Of a stretch of 64,000 bases of DNA, positions 53,357-61,101 are shown piece after piece. The notes below the pieces were generated by a model. It was not told the DNA's origin. It searched no databases and was given only the letters and a program-made list of their open reading frames with translations. The position numbers and the translations under genes were made by a program. The DNA comes from Anaerolineae bacterium (GTDB lineage Bacteria > Chloroflexota > Anaerolineae > Anaerolineales > UBA4823), in contig QOQU01000011.1 in NCBI GenBank assembly GCA_003327455.1, positions 1 to 64,000 of the forward strand. Direction: 5' to 3'. The stretch's first letter is position 1. Every line of letters begins with the position of its first letter.

Positions 53357-54259
53357 CTATACTTTTTGGATAGATTTCTTACCCAATAAGCCGCTCGGTT
53401 TGACAAGCAATACAAATATCAAAAATCCAAAGGCAACAATATCTCGATAGCTGGAGACCGGTAAAATAATTGGCGAAATAACCATCACAGCCGCAAGTAA
53501 AAATCCGCCGAGAACCGCACCTCTGATATCCCCAATTCCTCCTAAAACAGCTGCTGTAAAGGACCACCAGTTAATCATTTGGCCGATATATGGATCAAAA
53601 ATTGGATACGCCATGCCGTACAAGGCTGCCCCAACTGTAGCAATCGCAGAGCCAAGTATGAATGCTAGACTAATAATTCGGTCTCGAGATATTCCCATTA
53701 AACTTGCAGCTAGGGGGTCTTGGGATACTCCCCGCATCGCAATGCCAGTTCTTGTATTGCGAATAAAAAAACTTAAAAGTAACATGACAAGGAATGCAAA
53801 TGTGATAATGAGAAGTTGATATAACTCAATATTTACATTGCCGATTTTGAATTGAAAATCCGGAACTAACTTAGGAACCCTTTGTGGACTTGGGCCAATA
53901 AACTGTAGTACCAAATGTTGTAAGAGCAATCCAACCGCCAGTGCAGTTACCACCAAAGACACTTTAGGCGCGTTTCTCAGAGGTTTATATGCAACTCTTT
54001 CAATAGAAATAGCTAATAACCCGATAACAATCACTGAAAGAATAAGAGTAACAAACAATACCGTAAAAGTGGATGACATAATTGAAAAAAGCAGAGTAGA
54101 GAGAAAAAACAAAACATAGGTGGCTACCATGAAGATATCACCATGTGCAAAATTTACCAACCCGACGATACCGTAAACGATTGAAAATCCGATTGCAAGT
54201 AAAGCATAAATGCTCCCCAACTGTAAGAGATTCACCAATTGCTGAAGTGCTACATCCAT
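53357..54259 (-). CDS. livH: LivH-type ABC transporter permease
   Basis: The 300-residue protein has about eight membrane helices. Family segments are LQLGSIYALLAIGFSIVYGIVG, LVNFAHGDIFMVATYV, RNTRTGIAMRGVSQDPLAASLMGI in parts (the coupling helix that meets the ATPase) and AVLGGIGDIRGAVLGGFLLA. It forms the channel with LivM. It lies 140 bp after livJ; an RNA hairpin sits in that gap. Confidence 0.92.
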   Translation of the reverse strand: MDVALQQLVNLLQLGSIYALLAIGFSIVYGIVGLVNFAHGDIFMVATYVLFFLSTLLFSIMSSTFTVLFVTLILSVIVIGLLAISIERVAYKPLRNAPKVSLVVTALAVGLLLQHLVLQFIGPSPQRVPKLVPDFQFKIGNVNIELYQLLIITFAFLVMLLLSFFIRNTRTGIAMRGVSQDPLAASLMGISRDRIISLAFILGSAIATVGAALYGMAYPIFDPYIGQMINWWSFTAAVLGGIGDIRGAVLGGFLLAAVMVISPIILPVSSYRDIVAFGFLIFVLLVKPSGLLGKKSIQKV

Positions 54260-54338
54260 AATTCTTCCTCGTTAATACATTCTGTTTTCATTACATTAGT
54301 TGAAGCTATTATTTATGAAAGACTTGCATATCTGCAGC

Positions 54339-54379
54339 TGCAATCCGATTGAGATCGGAGTGATCCCAATCGGATTGCA
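54339..54379 (-). other. Intercistronic hairpin between livJ and livH
   Basis: TGCAATCCGATT and AATCGGATTGCA form a perfect 12-bp stem around a 17-nt loop. There is no T-run on the minus strand. Such hairpins after binding-protein genes can protect the upstream mRNA from 3' decay, which would raise LivJ over the membrane proteins. Confidence 0.55.
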
Positions 54380-54399
54380 TGGCACTTTAATCAATTCAT

Positions 54400-55557
54400 C
54401 TATGGTTGTACGGTTGCGTAATACACAAATTTGCCATTTTCAATTTTGATCACCACGGCGCTCTTAACCGGTGTACCCGTTCCATTAAATTTCATCAGGC
54501 CGGTTACTCCCTCATATTCGTATGTACGCGCTAACGCATCGCGAATTGCCACCCGATCAATCTTTCCAGCGTATTGAATAGCGTTTGCAATAAGATAAGT
54601 GGCATCATAGTTTAGGGCAGCAATATCATTGGGAGTTTCATTGTTATATTTTGCCTGGAAGCTCTTGATAAAGGCTTTGGCTTTTTCGGATGCAATATCT
54701 GGGTGATAGTGGCCGACCCACAAAGCGCCTTCTACATATTCGCCACCCAGGCGAAGGAGTTCAACATCACCCCATGTATCTGAACCGATGAATTTACCTG
54801 TGTAACCCAAGCTTCGAGCCTGCTCTGCTTGAAGAGGAATTTCCGCAAAGAAATTCGGGAGTAATAGGATGTCGGGGTTGGCTGCAATGATTTTTGTTAA
54901 TTGACTCTTGAAGTCTTTTTCACCTCGGCCATAGGATTGAAATTCTACTACCTTACCACCTAGTTCCTCGAAGGTCTTTCGGAATATGGTGGCAATACCC
55001 ACATTATAATCATTGGACATATCGTAGAGAACAGCAGCTGTCCTAGCTCCCTGGTCTTCATAGGCAAATTTCGCAATGATGGCGCCTTGGAAGTAATCAT
55101 CAAAGCAAGCTCTGAAGAAGTAATCATTCCCTTTTGTAATATCGACGGCTGTAGCCCAAGGAGTGATCGACGGCAGTTTAGCCTTGACCACAATGGGGAT
55201 AGTGGGCATAACATCTGCACTATCGTTGGGGCCAATCATTGCCACGATATCCGGGCGGTCGGCAAACTTTTGAGCTACCGCAGCTGCGGCTTCTGGCTTG
55301 AACTCGTTGTCCAGTTCTTCGACAACGAGTTTGTACTTTTTCCCGCCGACAGTGATGCCTCCTGCGCCATTAATCTCTTCCAGTGCCATGTCCACACCTT
55401 TCCTCGAGGAAGCACCAATGATGGGATTATCTCCTGTTATTTCATTGTTCAATCCTATTTTGATTACATCGCCCGCCCCCGCTCCCCCTTGAGCACAAGC
55501 AGAAATGGTGCTCATGACAAGGACAAAAAGTATTGAAAATACAAAAATCTTTTTCAT
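54400..55557 (-). CDS. livJ: LivJ/LivK-type solute-binding lipoprotein
   Basis: The 385-residue protein has a lipoprotein signal (VFSILFVLVMSTISAC, lipobox ISAC) and a type I periplasmic-binding-protein fold: DVIKIGLNNEITGDNPIIGASSRKGVDMALEEING in parts, MIGPNDSADVMPTIPI, TAAVLYDMSNDYNVGIA, GGKVVEFQSYGRGEKDF and DILLLPNFFAEIPLQAEQAR. It captures the substrate outside the cell for LivHMGF. Clustering with an FGGY kinase and a polyol-phosphate-like dehydrogenase suggests a non-amino-acid ligand. The ligand pocket cannot be read by eye. Confidence 0.92.
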   Translation of the reverse strand: MKKIFVFSILFVLVMSTISACAQGGAGAGDVIKIGLNNEITGDNPIIGASSRKGVDMALEEINGAGGITVGGKKYKLVVEELDNEFKPEAAAAVAQKFADRPDIVAMIGPNDSADVMPTIPIVVKAKLPSITPWATAVDITKGNDYFFRACFDDYFQGAIIAKFAYEDQGARTAAVLYDMSNDYNVGIATIFRKTFEELGGKVVEFQSYGRGEKDFKSQLTKIIAANPDILLLPNFFAEIPLQAEQARSLGYTGKFIGSDTWGDVELLRLGGEYVEGALWVGHYHPDIASEKAKAFIKSFQAKYNNETPNDIAALNYDATYLIANAIQYAGKIDRVAIRDALARTYEYEGVTGLMKFNGTGTPVKSAVVIKIENGKFVYYATVQP

Positions 55558-55641
55558 CTTACAATCTCCTTAGTGGTTTTAATTTGAGGAAAGGATGCTT
55601 TATATTATTCATGGTTTCTGCATAATTCCTCCTTAGTTGGT

Positions 55642-56418
55642 TTAACTCCCTATACCATAATGGTGTGGTCCTTTGCGATAAATCACAAATGTGATCTTAT
55701 CTGGAAGGTGGTATTCAATGGAATGAATTACCGGTTGGTTTTTGTCGTCATAATCAGTCTGCTCAACCAGTAAAAGAGACTCTCGCGGGCGTACATGTAG
55801 CTTTTGAGCAAGTTCTCGGCTTGCTGATAAAGGATACAATTGAGCAATTCCATAAACGACCCGGAGATTAAGTTTATGATACAAAAAATCATAGAGAGAT
55901 TGTTGTTGGAAATTGAGAGTATCTGGATCAATATCTCCTAATAGCATTGCAGGGACATAATCAATACTCCAAACAATTGGAACTTCATTGGCAGTTCGAA
56001 TACGTTCTACAACCAACACAGAATCTCCGGCTGTCAGGTGTAGCCGTTCGGCGATGGTTTTATCAACTTTTTCTAATCGAATGGACTCATTGAGGGTCCC
56101 TGGTAGCAATCCTGCCTGTGAGATCATCTCGGTGATGCCAAAGTTTTGACTCAGATCTTTCACGATTGAACGAGTTGAAACGAAGGTACCCAAACCACGC
56201 TTACGTATGATCAATCCCTGTTCTTCTAGCAAGCGTAAAGCCTCACGAAGTGTTGAGCGAGAAACGCGTAACATGTTAATTAGTTCCGCCTCAGAGGGTA
56301 GCTGACTTCCAGGCTTATATTGACCTTGACGGATTGCGTCACCGATTGTGGCAGCGGTCATTTCTGTCAGGGTCAAATGTTCAGGTCGCGAAAGCTTGAG
56401 ATGAGTGGCGGTTCCCAT
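55642..56418 (-). CDS. GntR-family regulator with UTRA domain
   Basis: I start this 258-residue regulator at MGTATHLKLSRPEHL, 7 bp after the kinase stop; upstream codons overlap the kinase gene without a ribosome site. The N-terminal winged helix is IGDAIRQGQYKPGSQLPSEAEL followed by LRVSRSTLREALRLLEEQGLI in sequence. The rest is a HutC/FarR-type ligand-binding (UTRA) domain: VVERIRTANEVPIVWSIDYVP, LYDFLYHKLNLRV, HSIEYHLPDKITFVIYRK. It should sense the imported compound or its phosphate and repress the operon, perhaps at the ATGTCAT boxes upstream of the cupin gene. Confidence 0.9.
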   Translation of the reverse strand: MGTATHLKLSRPEHLTLTEMTAATIGDAIRQGQYKPGSQLPSEAELINMLRVSRSTLREALRLLEEQGLIIRKRGLGTFVSTRSIVKDLSQNFGITEMISQAGLLPGTLNESIRLEKVDKTIAERLHLTAGDSVLVVERIRTANEVPIVWSIDYVPAMLLGDIDPDTLNFQQQSLYDFLYHKLNLRVVYGIAQLYPLSASRELAQKLHVRPRESLLLVEQTDYDDKNQPVIHSIEYHLPDKITFVIYRKGPHHYGIGS

Positions 56419-56425
56419 GATCTGC

Positions 56426-57952
56426 TCACGCTTTGCTTTTTTCGAACAAAGGACATAGGCTATCGTACAGCCCGACATAGGTTTCAAAGGCTTCGTCGTA
56501 GATCTTTTTATTTTCGGCAGTCGGCTCGAAACGGTCTTTAATTCGCACCATCTGACTCGTAGCTTCTTCAACGCTGGTGTAAATTCCAACGGCTTTGCCA
56601 GCTAAGATGGCGGCGCCTAAGGTGGCAGCTTCTTCGTTTTCTGTGGTTATCACCGGGCGGCCCGTTATATCGGCTTCAATTTGCTTCCAAATACGACTGC
56701 GTGCTCCTCCTCCTAGGGCGCGGATTTCATTCACTTGCACCCCCATTCCTTCGATGACTTCAATGTTACGCCGAACGACAAATCCAACCGCCTCCATGAT
56801 TGAACGGACAAAATGATTTCGGCCATGGCGTAGAGTGAAACCATAAAATACTCCTGTAGCTTTGGGATTTGCTTCAGGGGCCATAGCACCTTGAAGGTGA
56901 GGTAGCATAATCAAACCTTCACAACCGGGTGGAACTTTCGCCGCAGCAAATCCTAGCAGATCATAGGCGTCTATTCCACTCGAATGAGACACTTCCATTT
57001 CCATCCTGGCAAACTCATCCCGGAACCAACGGAGAACAATTCCGCCGCCGGTAAATGTATGAAGCATATATAGTCCTGGTAAACCATGGTAATGGCAAGG
57101 CATTTGACCTTGTGGGTCCAATGTGGCCTGATTGACTGTTGCACAAATCGCTAGAGCAGCACCCGTATTCTCGCTAAAAATACCCGGCTTAATATTCCCT
57201 ACTCCAATTGCTCCACACGCTTGATCTAAAGCTCCGGTGCAGGCGATCGTTTCTGGACTCAGACCCAATTCTTCTGCTACCTCGGGTAGTAATTTTCCAA
57301 CGATTTCACCCGATTCACGATATTGTGGTAATTGATGTGGTTGGACGCCGATCATTTCAAGCATCTCTGGCCACCACTCTCGTGTTCGAAAATTCCAGTA
57401 ACAAGTGGATGTAACGAGCGACCCTTCACATACATATTCACCGGTTAAGCGATACAAGAAATAATCTTCAATCAGTAAAAATTTTGCAATGCGGTTGAAT
57501 AATTGGGGCTCATTTCGTTGTAGCCAGAGAATTTTAGATGCAGGCCAAGTGGGAACAATTTTGACCTGCCCTGTTATTTCATAAGTATGACGGTCGCCAA
57601 AATGCGCAGCTAATTCATCAGCTTCTTTTTGGGCTCGGTTATCTAACCATACAATTGCACGACGTAGTGGGACGCCTTTCTCATCAACTACAATCAAGGT
57701 TTCGCCCTGCGCGGAGACCCCTAATGCCTTGATCAATTTGGGGTTAATACCTGATTCTTTCATGACATGAGCGACGGCTTTCTTAAACGCTGACCAGTAT
57801 GTCTCCACCTCCATTTCCACAGAGTCAGCATCAGGGGTGATGAGTTGATACTCTTCGGAGGCTTTAGCAATTACATTCCCCTTTAAGTCATGAAGGGCAC
57901 ACTTTAGAGCAGTGGTGCCAAGATCAAAAGCAAGAATCGCTTCCTCTGTCAT
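56426..57952 (-). CDS. FGGY-family sugar/polyol kinase
   Basis: The 508-residue kinase begins with the phosphate-1 motif ILAFDLGTTALKCALHD. The hinge of the two actin-like domains and catalytic Asp lie in CTGALDQACGAIGVGN (about residues 235-250). The adenosine region has IRALGGGARSRIWKQIEADITGRPV in parts and EEAATLGAAILAG. The length and motifs resemble xylulokinase and related enzymes (XylB, LyxK, EryA), so a pentose, pentulose or sugar alcohol is the likely substrate. It starts 1 bp after the cupin stop and is followed by the GntR gene after 7 bp. It would trap the imported substrate as its phosphate for the FAD dehydrogenase. Confidence 0.9.
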   Translation of the reverse strand: MTEEAILAFDLGTTALKCALHDLKGNVIAKASEEYQLITPDADSVEMEVETYWSAFKKAVAHVMKESGINPKLIKALGVSAQGETLIVVDEKGVPLRRAIVWLDNRAQKEADELAAHFGDRHTYEITGQVKIVPTWPASKILWLQRNEPQLFNRIAKFLLIEDYFLYRLTGEYVCEGSLVTSTCYWNFRTREWWPEMLEMIGVQPHQLPQYRESGEIVGKLLPEVAEELGLSPETIACTGALDQACGAIGVGNIKPGIFSENTGAALAICATVNQATLDPQGQMPCHYHGLPGLYMLHTFTGGGIVLRWFRDEFARMEMEVSHSSGIDAYDLLGFAAAKVPPGCEGLIMLPHLQGAMAPEANPKATGVFYGFTLRHGRNHFVRSIMEAVGFVVRRNIEVIEGMGVQVNEIRALGGGARSRIWKQIEADITGRPVITTENEEAATLGAAILAGKAVGIYTSVEEATSQMVRIKDRFEPTAENKKIYDEAFETYVGLYDSLCPLFEKSKA

Positions 57953-57953
57953 T

Positions 57954-58289
57954 TTAAGCTCCTGGTGCTCCTGCCCAAACTAATATTGCTGTTTCTTGTC
58001 CAATATTCACGATTGTATGCGGCACACCTTCGGGGATAAAAAGGGCATCGCCAGCTTCCAACTCGTAATATTGCTTCTCATCATAAATCAGGACATGACC
58101 CTGGCAACAAAAAAAAGTCTCTTCTGAAACAGGATGGCCAGGGTCAACTGAGCCCCGCTGACCCGGTAGGAGAGTAGATGTGCCCAGCCACATTTTAGGT
58201 GTTTTTACATACTCACGACACAATTCTGGACCTTCCATGAAGGCACGGGCCTCAATTCGGCGAATTATTTTTGGGCTAACTTCACTCAT
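57954..58289 (-). CDS. Small cupin-domain protein
   Basis: I start this 111-residue protein at MSEVSPKIIRRIEA, since AAAGGAG lies 8 nt ahead. It is a single cupin barrel: GTSTLLPGQRGSVDPGHPVSEETFFCCQGHVLI in parts gives the first motif with His and Glu metal ligands, and YYELEAGDALFIPEGVPHTIVNIG the second with a final His. Such proteins may be isomerases, dioxygenases or sensors. As first gene of a sugar-kinase operon it could act as a sugar or sugar-acid isomerase/mutarotase, but this is a guess. Confidence 0.78.
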   Translation of the reverse strand: MSEVSPKIIRRIEARAFMEGPELCREYVKTPKMWLGTSTLLPGQRGSVDPGHPVSEETFFCCQGHVLIYDEKQYYELEAGDALFIPEGVPHTIVNIGQETAILVWAGAPGA

Positions 58290-58376
58290 CACATATGCTC
58301 CTTTCGTCGAAATAGAATTACTTAGGTAAATTGAAGAGCTATTCATACAAGGCGATGGCCTTTTCGAGCGGTTATA

Positions 58377-58430
58377 ATGTCATTTATAATAATGTCATCT
58401 TATAGGTTATTATAATGTCATACATGTCAT
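58377..58430. promoter_or_regulatory. Four ATGTCAT boxes upstream of the catabolic operon
   Basis: ATGTCAT occurs at 58377, 58392, 58415 and 58424 on the plus strand, with several copies embedded in TTATAATGTCAT. The boxes lie between the predicted transcription start (near 58435) and the cupin gene. They are good operator candidates for the operon's own GntR regulator. Their spacing is irregular (15, 23 and 9 bp). Confidence 0.5.
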
Positions 58431-58441
58431 CATATTGTAAA

Positions 58442-58470
58442 AGTTTAGCATATTACAAAATGAATGTCAA
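58442..58470 (-). promoter_or_regulatory. Promoter of the catabolic operon
   Basis: On the minus strand TTGACA (58465-58470) and TAAACT (58442-58447) are spaced 17 nt. The leader to the cupin start is about 145 nt and contains the ATGTCAT boxes. Confidence 0.65.
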
Positions 58471-58480
58471 GTTAAAAAGG

Positions 58481-59500
58481 TTTTTGTGCGTATTTACGGT
58501 TTACCCAATTTGTATCTTTAATTTCTCTGCTTATTATCACTCGTTACAAATTCATGTTTTAGATTTGTTCAATGAAAAGCTTTGATGAAGGGTTCAGGGT
58601 TGAATCTCCGGACTGAACGTCCATATGTCTGGGAGATAGTAGCCGGTTTCTTCATAGAATCGGCTTAGCATTTCGAGATCAGTCATCTGCGGCAGTTTAT
58701 GTTTGATCTGCAACTCTGCACCGCCTGCCTTCTCGAGAAAGTGCTCTAATCGATTTCGATCGCTTTCTAACGCCAGTTCTCTAGTGGATTTCATTGATTG
58801 TCTGGGGTGGCTTTTAGCATATGCTTTGTTCGAAACCAATCACGAGAGTAAAAATTTCGGGCTAGCTGTGATGACCAATGGCAAATCTTCCAATCACGCA
58901 GCGCACATTGCCGGACAGGTGTGTCCAATCAAGCAACTCGGTCGTTCTGTTATCTCTATCAAAGAGCAATCCATAGACTGCTAACAGATACCTGGCCGAT
59001 TTGTAAAGTGGTTTGTTGAGAGACCATCAAATCTGCCTGACCGGGCTTTTTATAGCATCCATAAGCCCTGGTAAAGATGGAACTGATATCTAACTCCTTA
59101 ATACTGATGTTTAAGCCTGGGTCGCTGAAATTTTGGGCAAGAGTAGGGCAAAAACCGGGCAAGCCAATAGATTTTGATCTAAGGTAGTTTCCTGATCTCA
59201 CTGCATCTGTATGTGGTTGAAGATGAATTTCAGCGTGGGTGAAGCGGCAAGATAGACGATACCATATGTCAAAACTCATATCATCTTAATCTATACAGGC
59301 TATTGAAGATCTCTATGACTGAATCCGCCATCCTACTCCTGGAAAGGACGGTATCAAGCTGTCAGTATCTAATTGGTCTGTTCGAGGTCAACGAGATGTA
59401 CGCTGACTATTCCATAACACGCCCTAATTTTGTTGCTATACGCCAACGCTGAGAGTTAGGATATCCGCTTAATCCTGCTCTTCAATTCCCTCTCGCCCAG
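58481..59500. other. Gene-poor region at the right edge of the catabolic operon
   Basis: About 1 kb separates the operon promoter from azlD. Two minus-strand ORFs, 58594-58839 and 58959-59279, look like remnants. I see no intact transposase, terminal repeats or tRNA. The base composition changes back toward G+C-rich at its right end. Confidence 0.5.
58594..58839 (-). CDS. Small hypothetical protein or gene remnant
   Basis: An 81-codon ORF encodes a soluble, charged product with a helical middle (ELALESDRNRLEHFLEKAGG) and an aromatic C-terminus (YYLPDIWTFSPEIQP). A start 15 codons later (MKSTREL) is possible. I recognise no family, and no clear ribosome site is visible. It may be the decayed end of a longer gene, since the surrounding region contains no intact genes. 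Confidence 0.3.
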   Translation of the reverse strand: MVSNKAYAKSHPRQSMKSTRELALESDRNRLEHFLEKAGGAELQIKHKLPQMTDLEMLSRFYEETGYYLPDIWTFSPEIQP

Positions 59501-59502
59501 TC

Positions 59503-59820
59503 CTACGGAAGAGTCATCTGCAATGCCCATAAGGTTGCCATGCCCACTGCCAGGGTGAGCAGTACGTTGCGCGTGCGCCAGGCAACCAGCGTTGCCGCCA
59601 GCGCAGCGGCGATGCGTTCGTTGTGAAAGGAGAGGTTGAGTTGCCCGTTTTGGAGAAACACTTCTTGAGCGATAATCGCCGAGAAGACCGCAGCCGGCAC
59701 CAGGCGTAATGCCCGTTCCAGCCGCGGCGGGATCTGGCGGCGGCTGAAGAGCAGAATCATCGAAAGGCGCGTCAGATAGGTGGCTGCTCCTCCCAGCAGG
59801 AGGATGTACCAGATGTTCAT
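59503..59820 (-). CDS. azlD: AzlD-family branched-chain amino acid export subunit
   Basis: The 105-residue protein has three or four short membrane helices and the family pattern ILLLGGAATYLTRLSMILLF with RLVPAAVFSAIIAQEVFL following. AzlD proteins pair with AzlC to export branched-chain amino acids or toxic analogues. It starts within the stop of azlC (ATGA), so the two are translationally coupled. Confidence 0.9.
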   Translation of the reverse strand: MNIWYILLLGGAATYLTRLSMILLFSRRQIPPRLERALRLVPAAVFSAIIAQEVFLQNGQLNLSFHNERIAAALAATLVAWRTRNVLLTLAVGMATLWALQMTLP

Positions 59821-60521
59821 CCTTCTTCTCCCAGCCAGTAACCTCCCAGAATGCCGAGCAGGGTTGCCAGCAACAGTCCCAGCTTATAGGGTAAGCCGCC
59901 GCTCACCACCCCGATCAGGCTGGCGATCAGGGCTGCTGCGACCAGCCCGCGCTCTTTCAGGGTGGGAACGATAATAGCAATGAAGGTCAGCGCCAGGGTA
60001 AAATCGAGCGACCAGCTCTGCGGCAGGTTCGCGCCCAGAAAGACGCCCACCGCCGTGCTTGCCTGCCAGCAAGCCCACAGCGCCAGACCGGCGCCCAGAA
60101 AAAAGCCCGGTGAATGTTTGGGCGGGTTCCCAGAGCGCTGATATTCAGCAATGGTCACGGCATAGGCTTCATCGGTCAGCAGATAGGCGAGCAGAAATTT
60201 CCAGGCTGGTCGCAGGGGTTGTAAATAGGGCGCCACTGAGGCGCTGTATAACAGGTGGCGCAGGTTAACCACAAAAATTGTCAAAACAATCAGAATCAGA
60301 GGCGTGGCGGTGGCGTAAAGCTGGGTAGTGATGAATTGTGCCGAGCCGGCAAACACCATTGCCGACATGGCTTGAGCTGCCGCTGGCGGCATGCCTGCTG
60401 AGAGCGCCAGTACACCGTAGATCATCCCAAATGGGGCGACGCCGATCAACAGCGGCGCTTCCGCCTGCACACCTCGCCAGAATTCCGCCACCAGCCGCGG
60501 CGGATCGTTTTGTTCGCTCAT
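59817..60521 (-). CDS. azlC: AzlC-family branched-chain amino acid exporter
   Basis: The 234-residue membrane protein carries the AzlC signatures PLLIGVAPFGMIYGVLALSAG, AMSAMVFAGSAQFITTQLY and VNLRHLLYSASVAPYL, with YLLTDEAYAV further on. It has about six helices. It forms the exporter with AzlD. The gene lies 20 bp after greA on the same strand and may share its transcript. Confidence 0.93.
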   Translation of the reverse strand: MSEQNDPPRLVAEFWRGVQAEAPLLIGVAPFGMIYGVLALSAGMPPAAAQAMSAMVFAGSAQFITTQLYATATPLILIVLTIFVVNLRHLLYSASVAPYLQPLRPAWKFLLAYLLTDEAYAVTIAEYQRSGNPPKHSPGFFLGAGLALWACWQASTAVGVFLGANLPQSWSLDFTLALTFIAIIVPTLKERGLVAAALIASLIGVVSGGLPYKLGLLLATLLGILGGYWLGEEG

Positions 60522-60541
60522 CGCCAGCGCCTGCAGTCTGC

Positions 60542-61009
60542 CTATTCGATTTTCAGGATTTTCAGGGTGATTTTGCCATTGGGCGTCACGGCGGTGACTA
60601 CTTCGCCAACTCTATGCCCCAACAAAGCGCTGCCAATCGGCGACTCATGCGAAATCTTTCCGTTGCGCGGGTCGGCTTCTTTGGCGCCCACGATCAGATA
60701 GGTTTCGGGAGGGTAGTGTTCTTCCTGCACGGTCACGCGCACGCCCACCTGCACTTCCTCGGCCGGACCGTTATTGCTTTCCACAATCGTGGCGTTTTTG
60801 AGCAGATATTCCAGTTCCTGGATGCGCCCTTCCAGAAAAGCCTGAGCCTCCTTGGCATGGTGATAATCGGCGTTTTCGGAAAGGTCACCCTGCGAGACGG
60901 CATGGCGAAGCCGCTCGGCGATTTCCTTACGGGCAACCGTCGTCAGGTATTCCAGTTCCGCCTTTAACTTTGCAGCCCCTTCAGCCGTTAAGATCGGTGT
61001 CTCACTCAT
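60542..61009 (-). CDS. greA: Transcription elongation factor GreA
   Basis: The 155-residue protein rescues backtracked RNA polymerase by stimulating cleavage of the 3' end of RNA. The N-terminal coiled coil (LTAEGAAKLKAELEYLTT to FLEGRIQELEYLL) contains the tip motif GDLSENADYHHAKE with the acidic residues that reach the active site. The C-terminal FKBP-like domain has VGVRVTVQEE, ISHESPIGSALLGHRVGEVV and ends KITLKILKIE. Length and motifs are standard. Confidence 0.96.
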   Translation of the reverse strand: MSETPILTAEGAAKLKAELEYLTTVARKEIAERLRHAVSQGDLSENADYHHAKEAQAFLEGRIQELEYLLKNATIVESNNGPAEEVQVGVRVTVQEEHYPPETYLIVGAKEADPRNGKISHESPIGSALLGHRVGEVVTAVTPNGKITLKILKIE

Positions 61010-61101
61010 CTTACCTCACTCCGTTAAGAATTAGGGGAATTATAACAAATCCTGCCGCGGTCAGGGAAAACAGTCTGGGAAGACCCGAAAAATCGCCCCG
61101 C

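Noticed and set aside
47369-58289. Ordinary succinate dehydrogenase operon
   Set aside because: No SdhA-type flavoprotein is encoded, and the neighbouring FAD protein is GlpA-like.
58959-59279. 106-codon minus-strand ORF
   Set aside because: No ribosome site, no recognisable domain, and it lies in a gene-poor zone; perhaps a remnant, not reported as a gene.
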